Source: JADHUC01 sp964623055
GTDB lineage: Bacteria > Planctomycetota > Planctomycetia > Pirellulales > Pirellulaceae
Length of the DNA stretch: 64,000 nt
Assembly: GCA_964623055.1 (NCBI GenBank)
Contig: CAZURK010000005.1
Span: 68,505 to 132,504 of the forward strand
Direction of reading: 5' to 3'
The notes beneath the pieces were generated by a model. The model saw nothing but the letters and a program-made list of their open reading frames with translations, made no database searches and was not told the origin of the DNA. This document shows positions 1 to 9,088 of this stretch, in pieces. Numbering within the stretch: the stretch's first letter is position 1; every line of letters begins with the position of its first letter. A program made the position numbers and the translations under genes.

Positions 1-185
1 TCTATGTCGGAACCGACCGGTGCGAGTTCTGGATCTTCGAGGCTGCCAAAGACGCCAAAGTGATCAGCCGCATCCGGATGCGGGATCAGATTTTCACAAC
101 GCCCGTGGCTGCCAACGGCGTGCTCTATGTCGCTACCGCCAAGCATCTCTATGCCCTCAGCAGCAATCGTGACAACGGCAACTAA
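1..185 (+). CDS. PQQ-type beta-propeller protein, 3' end only
   Basis: Only the last 60 residues are in the window; the reading frame begins at base 3 and stops with TAA at 183-185. The translation alternates short beta strands with the pattern typical of PQQ-enzyme-like propeller blades: YVGTD, then an Asp/Ala-rich turn, then a TPVAANGVLYVATAKHLYAL strand pair that closes the last blade. Such proteins in planctomycetes are usually exported and of unknown substrate. The gene ends 18 bases before the next start on the same strand, so the two are probably co-transcribed. The family call rests on the last blade only; nothing can be said about the N-terminus. Confidence 0.75.
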   Translation, partial: YVGTDRCEFWIFEAAKDAKVISRIRMRDQIFTTPVAANGVLYVATAKHLYALSSNRDNGN

Positions 186-203
186 GAACCAGGAGGATTA
201 CCG

Positions 204-1649
204 ATGTCGACTTACCCCTTCCCGTCTGCAGCGGTTCTGTGCTGCCTGGCGAGCTGCTCCGCAGTTTCCGCGGAGGCGGCGGAAGCATCGAATGCGAAAA
301 CGACGAAGTACTTCCAGGCCACGGTAGGGTGCATCGACACGCTGATTGCCGAAGGCACGGATCGTTATGGCGCGGAGCACAGTCCTCTGTTCAGCTCGAT
401 CCTTGATCTGAAGACACACCGCTTGCCGGAAACGGCTCCGCCGTTGTTACGCGGGCAGCGCAACGCAGACCGCGCCTTTCCGGGCTGCAACGTGCAGCAC
501 GACCTGTTCACGTTGCTGGTGATGCATCACATCAGCGAATTGACCGGCCAACAGCGCTACGCCCAGGCCGCTGATGCTTATCTAGATTTCTTTCTCCGTC
601 GATGTGCGTCGGTCGGCAACGGCCTGTTTCCGTATGGGGAACACGCCTTCTGGGATTTCAAGAAGGAAGCAGTGGGCGGACTGCCCATCCATGAAGACCT
701 GGGATTTGTCCCTCCCGAGTTCCTGGAGAAGCTCTGGGAGATCAACCCGCGGGCAGTGGAAAGACATGTTCGCGGCCTCGAACGTCACTTTCTGGAGGGC
801 GACGATTGGATCTGGAACCGCCATGCTTACATTCTCAATGATCAACGGCCCACAAAGCCGGTCGACTTTCCCCGGCACGGCGGGTTCTATATCTACCAGT
901 GGGCCTTCCTGTACACCAAGGTGAAAGATCCGCAACTACTCGACTGGGCCAAGAAGACCGCTCGTCGCCGCGCCGGATGGCATCATAGCGTGGCCAGTAT
1001 GGGGATCTCGATGCTTCGCGCGAACCAGATCCTTGGAAAGGACAAGATCCCCGAGTTTGAAACGATCGGACGGGAGTGCCTCATGCCGTTGATCGAGGAA
1101 CCCAATGATGACTTCAAGAACGGGATCTCTCACATGTACGTCAAATTGGAAAAGATCCGGCTTGAGCACAAGCAGGTAGAAAAAGACCACTCGCGGACCA
1201 CCTACGGATTCTGGGACATGCTCTACGCCGGCAGCGGTGGTTACGGTTTCGTGGGTGCCGAACGCCTGGCCGTCATGTGCCTGGGCATCCATCGTTTGAT
1301 CGACAGCCCGAAACACCTGCAAGTGGCCAAGGACATCTGCGGATTCTACCTGACTCATCCACGACCATCGAAACACGGCGTCACACCGGGCAAGATCGCC
1401 GGACAGATCGCAATGGCTCTGGATCTGTATGACCTGACCGGTGAAGCCAAGTACCTCGATTACGCCCGAGAGAACGCGGATTTCGCCGTCAAGGGACTCT
1501 TTTCCAACAGCCTTATCCGCGCGGCGACCGGTGCCGAGTACTACGAAGCGGCCAACGGCGTCGGAACACTGTTACTTGAACTGCTTCGAATGCACTTGAT
1601 CGACGTGGGAAGCGATTATCCCTTGCCGCGGAACTATAGCGAGACTTGA
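204..1649 (+). CDS. Secreted helical-toroid protein, possible polysaccharide lyase or glycosidase-like
   Basis: 481 residues. AGGAGG at 191-196 lies 7 bases before the ATG and fixes the start. Residues 1-26 look like a Sec signal peptide (PFPSAAVLCCLASCSAVSAEA). The remainder is rich in aromatic residues and amphipathic helices with repeated GxxxG-type turns (GNGLFPYGEHAFWDF, YAGSGGYGFVGAERLAVMC, ATGAEYYEAANGVGTLLLELLR), the look of an (alpha/alpha)6 toroid as found in pectate lyases, N-acylglucosamine epimerases and GH88/GH127-type enzymes. I cannot assign a catalytic residue or a family. It follows the PQQ-type gene by 18 bases and converges on the glycoside-hydrolase-like gene downstream, with only 19 bases between the stop codons. 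Confidence 0.7.
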   Translation: MSTYPFPSAAVLCCLASCSAVSAEAAEASNAKTTKYFQATVGCIDTLIAEGTDRYGAEHSPLFSSILDLKTHRLPETAPPLLRGQRNADRAFPGCNVQHDLFTLLVMHHISELTGQQRYAQAADAYLDFFLRRCASVGNGLFPYGEHAFWDFKKEAVGGLPIHEDLGFVPPEFLEKLWEINPRAVERHVRGLERHFLEGDDWIWNRHAYILNDQRPTKPVDFPRHGGFYIYQWAFLYTKVKDPQLLDWAKKTARRRAGWHHSVASMGISMLRANQILGKDKIPEFETIGRECLMPLIEEPNDDFKNGISHMYVKLEKIRLEHKQVEKDHSRTTYGFWDMLYAGSGGYGFVGAERLAVMCLGIHRLIDSPKHLQVAKDICGFYLTHPRPSKHGVTPGKIAGQIAMALDLYDLTGEAKYLDYARENADFAVKGLFSNSLIRAATGAEYYEAANGVGTLLLELLRMHLIDVGSDYPLPRNYSET

Positions 1650-1668
1650 AGCACGAACGCGGGCACGA

Positions 1669-4600
1669 TCAAAGTTGCGGCAGGGCCACGACCGTCTGAT
1701 TGATTGCTGGTGCAGTTGCGGGGAATCGGGTGACCTGGCCATCGGCTGCGGCGGCTTCGATATAGTATTCAAACCCACGATCGTCGCTTGGCGGTGGTAT
1801 AGAGATCGTATAGACGCCTCGCGCGACGTGCTCCAGTGGGAGTCTCTCAAATGCGTCCTGTGCTCCCAGTGGACGGTGGTAGAGGGCAGCTTCGCGCGGC
1901 GTTTCCGACGACACCACTATTACCTTCAGCCGCAGTGATTCGTCGGGGGCGGCACACGTGCGGATCGTCGGCACGATGACGCGCAAGTCGCCACGGTATT
2001 CTCTGGTAGGTATGACGTCGGGCGGCAGTGTCGTGCTGAGTGCTTGCGAGAGTACTTGTGCCGTGTCACCCAAGGCGGCCGGAAAAACGCTCTGCTCCCA
2101 GAACATGACGGTGGCCAGGCCGCCGTTGGTGCTGACCGTGGCCAACAAGTGCTCGAAAGCGTTGCGGTAGGCGACCAAGATTTCTCGATAGGCGGGTAAC
2201 GCGGTTTCGGCGGCGAGTTGCCTTCGCGTGTCCCCATCTTTCTCGGCCTTGACCTTTTCCATGACAGCCTGGAACTCGCCCACCGCACAGTCCAGCTTGG
2301 CCCCAGCACGCAGGTATTGCATCGTGCCCAGCCAGTAGTCGAACCGTTCGCGGTTGCCAGCGCCCGTGATCTTGTCGCGGCATTTCGCTAGTTCATCGAC
2401 AAAGGCATAGTCCGGTGAGACTTGTTGCCAGGGACGACGGTCGGGACGGAGCCCGGCCGGACAGCCGCGCGACAAAGGTCGCGGCAGCCGGCTGTCGATT
2501 TCGGCAAAGATGGCGGCAATCTGGTCGGCCGCCTCAGGGCCGAACAGGGCAAACGCCCAGTCTACGTAGAAATCTTCGCAGGGAACCTTGCGGAGTCGTT
2601 GGCTCGGTGTGGCCGACTGCGGGGGCGGGAAATCGGCGGCGTAGTCTTTGTACGCCGGCCCGCCGCAATTGATCTTGCGCACGAAGTCCTTTCCCTCGAC
2701 CACAATTCCCGAAACGCACGGGAGCGATTCGACGTAAACGAACTCGATCTTCAGGCGTTTGTCAGAGACCTTCACGTCGTCGAAGCACTTGTCGAGCGCG
2801 GCAAAGCGACCAACCTCGGCATGAATATCCAGCTTTTCCAGCACCGTTTCGCTCTGGAGCTTGAGATCGCAAACGCGCTTGCCGGCCGAATGGAAATGGG
2901 GTTCACAGAATTTGAGCGTCACGCGGTATGTGCCGTTGGGAACCTTGAGTTCGTACCCTTGCATGTCGTAACGACAGCTCTGGTAAAGCACGTCGTCCTC
3001 GGTGCGCTCGACTTGCGCTCCTGCATAGTTGGCGAATTTGCCGCCTTGGGCGCCTTCGGTCATGGAATCCGCTGGAGTCGAGGGCTTTTCGGGCTTTGTG
3101 GCCTGGTCGGCCCAGGGTTGCTCCCAGCCGGCCTGGGCCAACGTGGCGATGTTGGGCGCGAGGATTCGCGTGCGCCACATCAGTCCCATCAGGCCGGTGC
3201 AACCGTAGGCACGCGCGTCGACGGCGTCCTGTCGAGTACGTCCGACCCAGAGTTGGGGAACCGCCAAACCGCCGTTGTCGCCTTCCATCCAAGGAATGGC
3301 CCACTTGTCGCGGCGATCAACTCGACCGAACGCCGGATCGACCGGGTCTTCGCCCAGGTGACGGCTGATCGCGCTGAGTGCGATCTCTTGGGGTATGACC
3401 TTGTCGAAGCCCGCTCGGTCGTCCTTGGGTCCCAACACCCAACCGCTGGTAGCCAGACGAAACGGAGCGTCGACTTTCTTGAGCGCCGCCAACGCGAGCT
3501 GGATGTCGTCCATGGTGGCTTTCATTTGCTCGCCCGTGTTGCCTTGCCAGGTCCAGCCCTCGGGCGTCCACAGCCAGTAGTAGTCCAGCGGATGAGCGGC
3601 CATGATTCGGCGGAACATGCCTTCGTAGACCTGCCCGACAACGGCCGGGTCGCCTGGATCGCTGCCCTGCGACTTCAGCCGCTCTTGCAGGGCCTTGGGC
3701 ATGACCATTGACGACTCGGTGCCCAGGCAAGTCTTCACGCCCAGCAGTCGAGCGAAGGTGAAGGCATCGCGGTACATCTCTCCCGTGCGATTGAAGACAT
3801 CGTTGCACGCTTCCGGAGTCTCAGGACGCGGGGCATAACCGCGCATCACTTCGGGACCCCAGCCGTCGCGATCAAAGAGCATGGCCCCGCCGAAATGGTA
3901 ATCGCCGGTCGGTCCTGGGCGGAATCCTCCCCAACGCGTCCGAAACAGGGCGTTGTAGTAGCTCGACGGATAGCTGAACGTGACTCGCCCCTGTCGGTCG
4001 AAGTCTCCGTCTTTGCCCACCCAGACAGTCGGCTCGGCATAGGGATGGCCTTCGGGATAGCAGTGCATGCCGATGAAGTTCATCCGCATCTTGGTCATCT
4101 GCGCCAAGTGGGCCTTGTAGTCGTCGGCGTTCCACAGATCGAAGCCGAACGGATGCGAGCCCCATGGGTTCAGCCCGCGGAGTTCAAATAGCGGCTTGCC
4201 GATTTCGTCTAACTCCGGCAATTTCCAGGCGCCTTGCTTGTCCGGAATGACATCGCCGTGCAAGAAGAATCGCACCCCCAGATATTCGGCCAGCCGGTAG
4301 GCACCGTAAAGCGTGCCGACGCGATCACCTCCAACGACGAGAAGCACACGACGCGCGTCTCGGGAGCACGTCTTCAGCATGTATTGCTGCGATTCGAGTT
4401 CGGCAATGGCCCTTTTCAAGGCTGCGTCGCCTGCAACTGTTGCGATGATGGCTCGTTCTTTGGTAGCCACCACGATTGCATCCGTGTCGTCCACTAGCGC
4501 CTGCGCCATCGGCAGCAACGTGCCCGAACGGCAGTACGCATATCGCCGGATCTCGCGCGCCGCCAGCCGCTCCTGCCATCCGGCGTCCGAGGCACCCACG

Positions 4601-4707
4601 ACCACGGCCGCCGGTTTGGCATCTTCGGCCGCGAACGAGTAGCAAGCCGCCAGCAACAGGTGCATCGCCATCAAGCCACCAACACTCAGACGTCCCAGAA
4701 CACACAT
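1669..4707 (-). CDS. Secreted glycoside-hydrolase-like protein with malectin-type domain
   Basis: 1012 residues from the ATG at 4707, preceded by GGTGGAG 8-14 bases upstream; the frame is open 26 codons further but without a better ribosome site. A signal peptide ends near residue 27 (LLLAACYSFAAED). Residues about 30-165 resemble the small domain that precedes GH20 and alpha-glucuronidase barrels (ASDAGWQERLAAREIRRYAY; LYGAYRLAEYLGVRFFLHGD). Residues about 180-540 look like a TIM barrel rich in Trp and Asp (FELRGLNPWGSHPFGFDLWN; MNFIGMHCYPEG; YYWLWTPEGWTW). Around residues 556-690 there is a malectin-like carbohydrate-binding region (VPNGTYRVTLKFCEPHF). The INCGGPAYKDY motif that normally opens malectin occurs at its end, near residue 678. 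Predicted role is processing of an extracellular glycan. Substrate and mechanism are not visible. Confidence 0.7.
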   Translation of the reverse strand: MCVLGRLSVGGLMAMHLLLAACYSFAAEDAKPAAVVVGASDAGWQERLAAREIRRYAYCRSGTLLPMAQALVDDTDAIVVATKERAIIATVAGDAALKRAIAELESQQYMLKTCSRDARRVLLVVGGDRVGTLYGAYRLAEYLGVRFFLHGDVIPDKQGAWKLPELDEIGKPLFELRGLNPWGSHPFGFDLWNADDYKAHLAQMTKMRMNFIGMHCYPEGHPYAEPTVWVGKDGDFDRQGRVTFSYPSSYYNALFRTRWGGFRPGPTGDYHFGGAMLFDRDGWGPEVMRGYAPRPETPEACNDVFNRTGEMYRDAFTFARLLGVKTCLGTESSMVMPKALQERLKSQGSDPGDPAVVGQVYEGMFRRIMAAHPLDYYWLWTPEGWTWQGNTGEQMKATMDDIQLALAALKKVDAPFRLATSGWVLGPKDDRAGFDKVIPQEIALSAISRHLGEDPVDPAFGRVDRRDKWAIPWMEGDNGGLAVPQLWVGRTRQDAVDARAYGCTGLMGLMWRTRILAPNIATLAQAGWEQPWADQATKPEKPSTPADSMTEGAQGGKFANYAGAQVERTEDDVLYQSCRYDMQGYELKVPNGTYRVTLKFCEPHFHSAGKRVCDLKLQSETVLEKLDIHAEVGRFAALDKCFDDVKVSDKRLKIEFVYVESLPCVSGIVVEGKDFVRKINCGGPAYKDYAADFPPPQSATPSQRLRKVPCEDFYVDWAFALFGPEAADQIAAIFAEIDSRLPRPLSRGCPAGLRPDRRPWQQVSPDYAFVDELAKCRDKITGAGNRERFDYWLGTMQYLRAGAKLDCAVGEFQAVMEKVKAEKDGDTRRQLAAETALPAYREILVAYRNAFEHLLATVSTNGGLATVMFWEQSVFPAALGDTAQVLSQALSTTLPPDVIPTREYRGDLRVIVPTIRTCAAPDESLRLKVIVVSSETPREAALYHRPLGAQDAFERLPLEHVARGVYTISIPPPSDDRGFEYYIEAAAADGQVTRFPATAPAINQTVVALPQL

Positions 4708-4892
4708 GATGATCTCCACCTCGCCAGGGTGTTTGTTACTTCCAACAGGAGGAATGGCCGTCTGGGGGTGGCTGTGGTCGAGCACAGCGAGCCCACAGTG
4801 GGTTGTGATTCCGAGGGCTCGCTGCGCTCGACCCCGGCCACCCTTGCCGTATCATTTTGTCAACTTGTCTTTTCGCGGACCCTTCCCGGGGC

Positions 4893-6044
4893 TTATGGGG
4901 TCCGAGGTTTCTGAAACTTTCGGATCGCCTGCTCGATGGCTTTGCCGGTTTGGTGAGGATCGCGTTTGGCGTCGTTGTACTTCCCGTCGCAGAGCGTGAT
5001 CGCCGGTGCGATGTACGCGGCAACGATCAGACCCAGTGTGCCCATCTTCTCGAACAGCTTGCGGTAGTATTCGTCAATGTATTCACCAGCCACGTTGAAG
5101 TCGGCGGCCATGTAGACGATGCCTTTTTCGGCCAAGGCGTGACGCATCTTGGCCGCCGCGTCAAGGTTGTCGAGGTTCAGATTATGGATCGAGGTGAGGC
5201 CGTCGGTCTGGAGATAGTTTTCGATGTGCTGAGTGGCTGTTCCGCAGTAGTGAATCGACCCGCCGCCAAAGGCCGCGAGCACTTGGCTGTTGTAGGGCAC
5301 AACGAACTCGCGGTAGAGTTCCGGGCCGAAGATCACGCAATCGTCGTCCGACATCCACACGCCACCGTAGCCGGCAGGGATCTTGATCCCCAACACGTAT
5401 GCATCGTCTTCCATACTCTGTCCGGCGAGTTCCTTCTGAACGCGGACCCAATTGATCAGCGTATCCGTAACCATCTGCATGAGATTGTGGATGGCCTTCG
5501 GGTAGTCGTGCATCCAATAGCACATCTTGTCGTAGCCAATGATCTGGAGTGCGGTGGTCAGCGGACCTTGACAGTCGGTTACACCCACCGGCAGATCGGA
5601 CCGTTTGCGCATCATGCGGATCGTGCTCAGCACGCGTGGCATCAAACCGTCTTTTTCCGGATTCGGCGGTCGCAGATCTTTCAATTGCCCAACATCGGAA
5701 ATCGGCGGCAGATCGACAGCCGGATCCATACGGTCCTGAAACTTGACGTTCACCCCGAAACCGGAGGCCAACACGCCGGTGCCGTACCAAGGCATCAGGA
5801 AAGGGATGTAAACGTCATCGTACTCGGTCACATGCCGCTCGATCTTGGCCGTCTGGTAGTCGATCAAGCTGGTTGGATCGGCGTCGCAGTAATCGGGCGG
5901 GATGTTCACCGGCAGATCGCCGAAAAGCCAGTAGTTGGCATCATAGATCAGATACGGCACCGTTTCGTTCTCGAACTGAAACGCCGCACGGATCGTCTCC
6001 TCGGCAGCCAGGGCACGATCGCGGTAACGCGCGCAGGTCAACAC
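4893..6044 (-). CDS. URO-D-fold protein, MtaA/CmuA-type methyltransferase-like
   Basis: 383 residues if started at GTG 6044, which has AAAGGA 7 bases upstream; a TTG at 6095 would add 17 residues and an in-frame stop closes the frame just above it. The sequence has the uroporphyrinogen decarboxylase fold signature pattern of the corrinoid methyltransferase branch: WYGTGVLASGFG, a PISDVGQLKDLRPPNPEKDG linker, DCQGPLTTALQIIG, a helix MHDYPKAIHNLMQMVTD, and SIHYCGTATQHIENYL, whose His-x-Cys pair corresponds to the zinc-ligand region of MtaA/MtbA-like enzymes. True HemE is unlikely: the N-terminal substrate loop is absent and the context is not haem synthesis. No corrinoid protein gene is adjacent. 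The gene follows the unknown gene at 6100-7002 closely and is probably in its transcript. Confidence 0.75.
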   Translation of the reverse strand: MLTCARYRDRALAAEETIRAAFQFENETVPYLIYDANYWLFGDLPVNIPPDYCDADPTSLIDYQTAKIERHVTEYDDVYIPFLMPWYGTGVLASGFGVNVKFQDRMDPAVDLPPISDVGQLKDLRPPNPEKDGLMPRVLSTIRMMRKRSDLPVGVTDCQGPLTTALQIIGYDKMCYWMHDYPKAIHNLMQMVTDTLINWVRVQKELAGQSMEDDAYVLGIKIPAGYGGVWMSDDDCVIFGPELYREFVVPYNSQVLAAFGGGSIHYCGTATQHIENYLQTDGLTSIHNLNLDNLDAAAKMRHALAEKGIVYMAADFNVAGEYIDEYYRKLFEKMGTLGLIVAAYIAPAITLCDGKYNDAKRDPHQTGKAIEQAIRKFQKPRTP

Positions 6045-6099
6045 GAATGGGGTCCTTTCGCGCTTGAAAGTGATCCGGCCTTCGTCATTCGCCAACAGG

Positions 6100-7002
6100 T
6101 CAATCGAGTCGTTTCACCCAGAGGTCGAATCCACCTGTGTACTGGCGTCTGACAGAGGGGAGTGTCGATCCGTTGACGAGGACGTAGATTTCCTGCTCGG
6201 GATCGAGGTCAATCACGGTCGGATCCTCTTTCGAGTGCGACGTGATGACGTGAACGTACTTTCTGCTCCGCTGACGAATGCAGATGCTGTAGGCTGGAAG
6301 GTTGTGGAAATCAACCAGAAGCGGAGACGGCGTCGATGGCAGCCTGAGGAGGCCTACGGCTCGGCGAATGCCCGTCTTCGACTCTTGCCCGTATCGCCAA
6401 GCCACGTTGTCTGCGGCCACAGCAATCGTCCGCGCCTTCAGATTCATGCCATTCAGCAGCAGCCGGTTGCCGTATGTCTTCGCCGCCACGCTGAGATGAT
6501 TGTAGCGAAACCAACCATCAGACGCGACCAGAGGATCAGCGGCTTCGCCAGGAGCGTTAGGGCCCATAGTGGAAAGGCGCCGAGCCACTTCCCGCGATTC
6601 GGGGCAGATCCCATCATATGGATCCGTGGCGTCCGAGGCAAACTCCGTCTCTTCGTTCTCATCATCCCAGAAGCAGGTTACGGCGACCAGTCGGTTCCCA
6701 GGACCAGAGTGGCAGTTGTAGGGCCCTTCGCAGTCGACGTCCCAACTCCCGCCTCCGTAATTGTAGACGTCGACGATATCCTCGTCCTCATCGTCTTCGT
6801 ACGTCGCCTGCGCCAGACCTGGGTCCCAAGTCTGGTTGTAGAGGTTCTTCAATCTTACACCTAAACACTCGTAGGGAGAATTCAGACTTCCGCTGGCCTT
6901 TTCCAGCTCTCCTATGCCGTCCGAGCACTCGTAGAGCTTGCCCCCTCCTATGTCGTCGATTGAGATTGTGCTCCGTTTCGGGTCGTCATTGGCATTTCCC
7001 AT
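6100..7002 (-). CDS. Protein of unknown function, coupled to upstream kinase
   Basis: 300 residues. The ATG overlaps the kinase stop codon (TGATG) and AGGAGG sits inside the kinase C-terminal codons, so translation is coupled. No family is recognised. Visible traits are an acidic stretch near residue 68 (YEDDEDEDIVDVYNYGGG), several cysteines in the N-terminal half (DCEGPYNCHSG, AVTCFWDDENEETEF, DGICPESRE), no signal peptide and no membrane segment. The C-terminal half looks like beta-sandwich sequence (IYVLVNGSTLP, GGFDLWVKRLD). The tight coupling suggests that it is a kinase partner or substrate, which is inference only. Confidence 0.7.
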   Translation of the reverse strand: MGNANDDPKRSTISIDDIGGGKLYECSDGIGELEKASGSLNSPYECLGVRLKNLYNQTWDPGLAQATYEDDEDEDIVDVYNYGGGSWDVDCEGPYNCHSGPGNRLVAVTCFWDDENEETEFASDATDPYDGICPESREVARRLSTMGPNAPGEAADPLVASDGWFRYNHLSVAAKTYGNRLLLNGMNLKARTIAVAADNVAWRYGQESKTGIRRAVGLLRLPSTPSPLLVDFHNLPAYSICIRQRSRKYVHVITSHSKEDPTVIDLDPEQEIYVLVNGSTLPSVRRQYTGGFDLWVKRLD

Positions 7003-8801
7003 CAGTTATCCTCCTGTTTCAATCGTTCGAATCGAGCGCCACTGAACTCGGTCAGTGGCACGCCTGAAACCACAAAGCCAATCTTGGCTTGTGCACCGTC
7101 AGGCACCGCAAATCGTGCGTCCGCTTCCACAAGCGGACTTCTGTTTCTTCCCTGGTACCGAACCATAGAAAGCCTACCGTCTGTCACTTCGATTTCGAGA
7201 AGCACACCGAATTCCGCAGGCGCTTCGACTTCGATCCGCTCGCCCACACTCAATCGGTCGATGGACTTCACGTGCCCAGGGGAAGACTCGTAGATTTGGT
7301 ACACGGCCCGCCGTAACGCAAAAGGGGTCGCGCCGTCTCGCTTGCGAGACTCAAACAACACACTTTCGCATCTCCACTTTCGTTCACCCGCTTCCTCGGA
7401 TAGGAGGTGATAGCCCCAGAAGATTCCCGCGTCGCCCTCCCACGAATGCTGGTCGATGCACACACGCAACGAGAAGTCGGCAGCAGCGGTCTCGTCCAAT
7501 CCCAAGAAGCCGCCACCGATGCAGCTTACCGTCAGACGCCCGTTCTCCAAATCGGGATTGTAGACAGCGTGTCTCGCGTTCCAAACCAGAAGCTCGGGCT
7601 GATACATCAGCAGCGGGTACGGCTCGCCTGGGACGGCCACGTCATCGAGCGCTGGTCTGGTGGTTCTAGGAAAGAACCTGTCGGCAAAAGGCACTGTCAG
7701 CAGGCCAATCGCCAGCAACGCCAAGGCCAAGAACGCACCGACGACCAGACGACGGCGGCTAGAACGCACGTGGCTCGTCCGACCCTCGCCTGTTTCCGAC
7801 TGATCGGCCGAGCGACGAGTCAGCCAGCCTCGAACGTCCGCGGCAAAATCTTGAGCCGTCGAGTATCGATCGACAGGTTCCTTCGCCAAGCAGCGCTGAC
7901 AGATCTTCTCCAATTCGTGTGGAATCGTCTCGTCGATCTGCCGCAACGGTTTTGGGTGGCGGTGGAGGATTTCTTCGAACAGATCGTCCCGCGTCTCTCC
8001 TCGGAACGGGCGGCGGCCGGAAAGCGATTCGAACAGGATGACCCCCAAGCTCCAAATGTCGCTTCTGCCGTCCACGAAATGCGCCTGGCCACGGACCTGT
8101 TCCGGAGACATGTAAGGAAGACTGCCGGCCAATTGGCCGGCGAGCGGCCTCTGTTCGCTCTCATGCACTGCCAAGCCGAAATCCGAGACAAAGGGCGTCC
8201 CGCTTGAATCCAAGAGGATGTTCTCCGGCTTCAAATCCCGATGGACAATGCCCTCGCGATGGGCGCACGTTACGGCATCTGCGACTTCGGCAATGACCCG
8301 ACAGCACTCCTCCGCATCCAAGCGACTCTCCTGGCTTAGACGCTGCCGAAACGAGCCCCCGTCAATATACTGCATCACGATGAAGCAGGTCTCGTCCCCG
8401 TCGCAGACGTCGTAGACCTCCACAATCCGATCGTGCTTCAGTCGCACCGCCGTTCGTGCTTCCTTCAAGAACGCATCGACTTCGTCACCGGAACCGAATC
8501 GTTCCAGCCGAGCGACTTTGATCGCGACGTTTCGCTCTAGCTTCTCGTCAAATGCCAGAACGACTCGGGCAAATCCTCCCGAGCCCAACTCCCTCAAGGT
8601 ACGGAAGCGGCCTGCCACGAACTTCGGCAGGTCCACCTCGATTTCGGCGACAGGCGAGTACGATTTCGTGTCCGCAAACCGGTCCTCGGTGGAGTGGTCT
8701 TCCTCGCTCGATAACGGATAACCACAACTTGTGCAAACAAACGTCGCCGTCGCCGCGTCGTCCGCCGCATACTCCATCTCGCACTTGGGACAACTGAGCA
8801 T
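7002..8801 (-). CDS. Membrane Ser/Thr protein kinase with zinc ribbon and extracytoplasmic domain
   Basis: 599 residues from ATG 8801; a further 35 codons are open upstream but run into a mobile-type repeat. Residues 4-27 form a zinc ribbon (CPKC...CTSCG). The Hanks kinase domain spans about 66-325: glycine loop GSGGFARV (73-80), catalytic Lys95 in AIKVA, HRDLKPEN (187-194), DFG (207-209) and the MSPEQ activation segment. A membrane helix follows at about 352-374 (VVGAFLALALLAIGLLTV). The 220 residues beyond it resemble a beta-sandwich sensor or ligand domain (GRLTVSCIGGGFLGLDE; WEGDAGIFWGYHLLSEE). All catalytic motifs are intact, so the kinase should be active. It starts a likely operon with the unknown protein and the URO-D-fold gene. 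Confidence 0.9.
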   Translation of the reverse strand: MLSCPKCEMEYAADDAATATFVCTSCGYPLSSEEDHSTEDRFADTKSYSPVAEIEVDLPKFVAGRFRTLRELGSGGFARVVLAFDEKLERNVAIKVARLERFGSGDEVDAFLKEARTAVRLKHDRIVEVYDVCDGDETCFIVMQYIDGGSFRQRLSQESRLDAEECCRVIAEVADAVTCAHREGIVHRDLKPENILLDSSGTPFVSDFGLAVHESEQRPLAGQLAGSLPYMSPEQVRGQAHFVDGRSDIWSLGVILFESLSGRRPFRGETRDDLFEEILHRHPKPLRQIDETIPHELEKICQRCLAKEPVDRYSTAQDFAADVRGWLTRRSADQSETGEGRTSHVRSSRRRLVVGAFLALALLAIGLLTVPFADRFFPRTTRPALDDVAVPGEPYPLLMYQPELLVWNARHAVYNPDLENGRLTVSCIGGGFLGLDETAAADFSLRVCIDQHSWEGDAGIFWGYHLLSEEAGERKWRCESVLFESRKRDGATPFALRRAVYQIYESSPGHVKSIDRLSVGERIEVEAPAEFGVLLEIEVTDGRLSMVRYQGRNRSPLVEADARFAVPDGAQAKIGFVVSGVPLTEFSGARFERLKQEDN

Positions 8802-8868
8802 GTCCAGTACGCCTCGTTCGGCTGGCCGCGAACCACAACTGATTCCTGACAGGGATTCCCACGCTGGC

Positions 8869-8978
8869 CTAGTACCTCGCGTCAGTTGTTCTTGTAGGTT
8901 GGGCATTCCTGCCCGACCCCGAGCAGACGGGCAGGAATGCCCATCCTACTGACAATTCCAGATGACCTGTCGTACTAG
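8869..8978. repeat. 110-bp palindromic element, copy A
   Basis: A nested inverted repeat bounded by CTAGTAC (8869-8875) and its complement GTACTAG (8972-8978). The central stem pairs GGTTGGGCATTCCTGCCCG with GGGCAGGAATGCCCATCC. Copies with the same length and layout lie at 40951-41060 and, in opposite orientation with a different inner stem, at 54504-54613. No coding capacity. The size and terminal repeats fit a non-autonomous, MITE-like element. It sits just upstream of the kinase start at 8801. Confidence 0.85.
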
Positions 8979-9088
8979 TCTAACCAGCATACCACTTTTG
9001 AGCGGGGCTGCAAACCATTCACTCGCACTTTGCCGCTCTCTTCATTCCTTCGCCCTCTGACCAATGGTGCCTGGCACTTTCGCGCCAT

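Noticed and set aside
2422..3711. Long plus-strand open frame of 429 codons
   Set aside because: It lies antisense to the glycoside-hydrolase-like gene, has no ribosome site and no protein-family pattern; it is a GC-rich shadow frame.
4893..6044. HemE, haem-pathway uroporphyrinogen decarboxylase
   Set aside because: The HemE N-terminal substrate motif is missing, the methyltransferase-branch His-x-Cys motif is present and no haem genes are near.
4857..6152. Plus-strand open frame of 431 codons
   Set aside because: Antisense to the URO-D-fold gene, whose motifs are clear; the plus-strand translation is not protein-like.
8869..8978. CRISPR repeat or tRNA-like structure
   Set aside because: Copies are single and far apart, with no spacer array, and the fold lacks a clover leaf.
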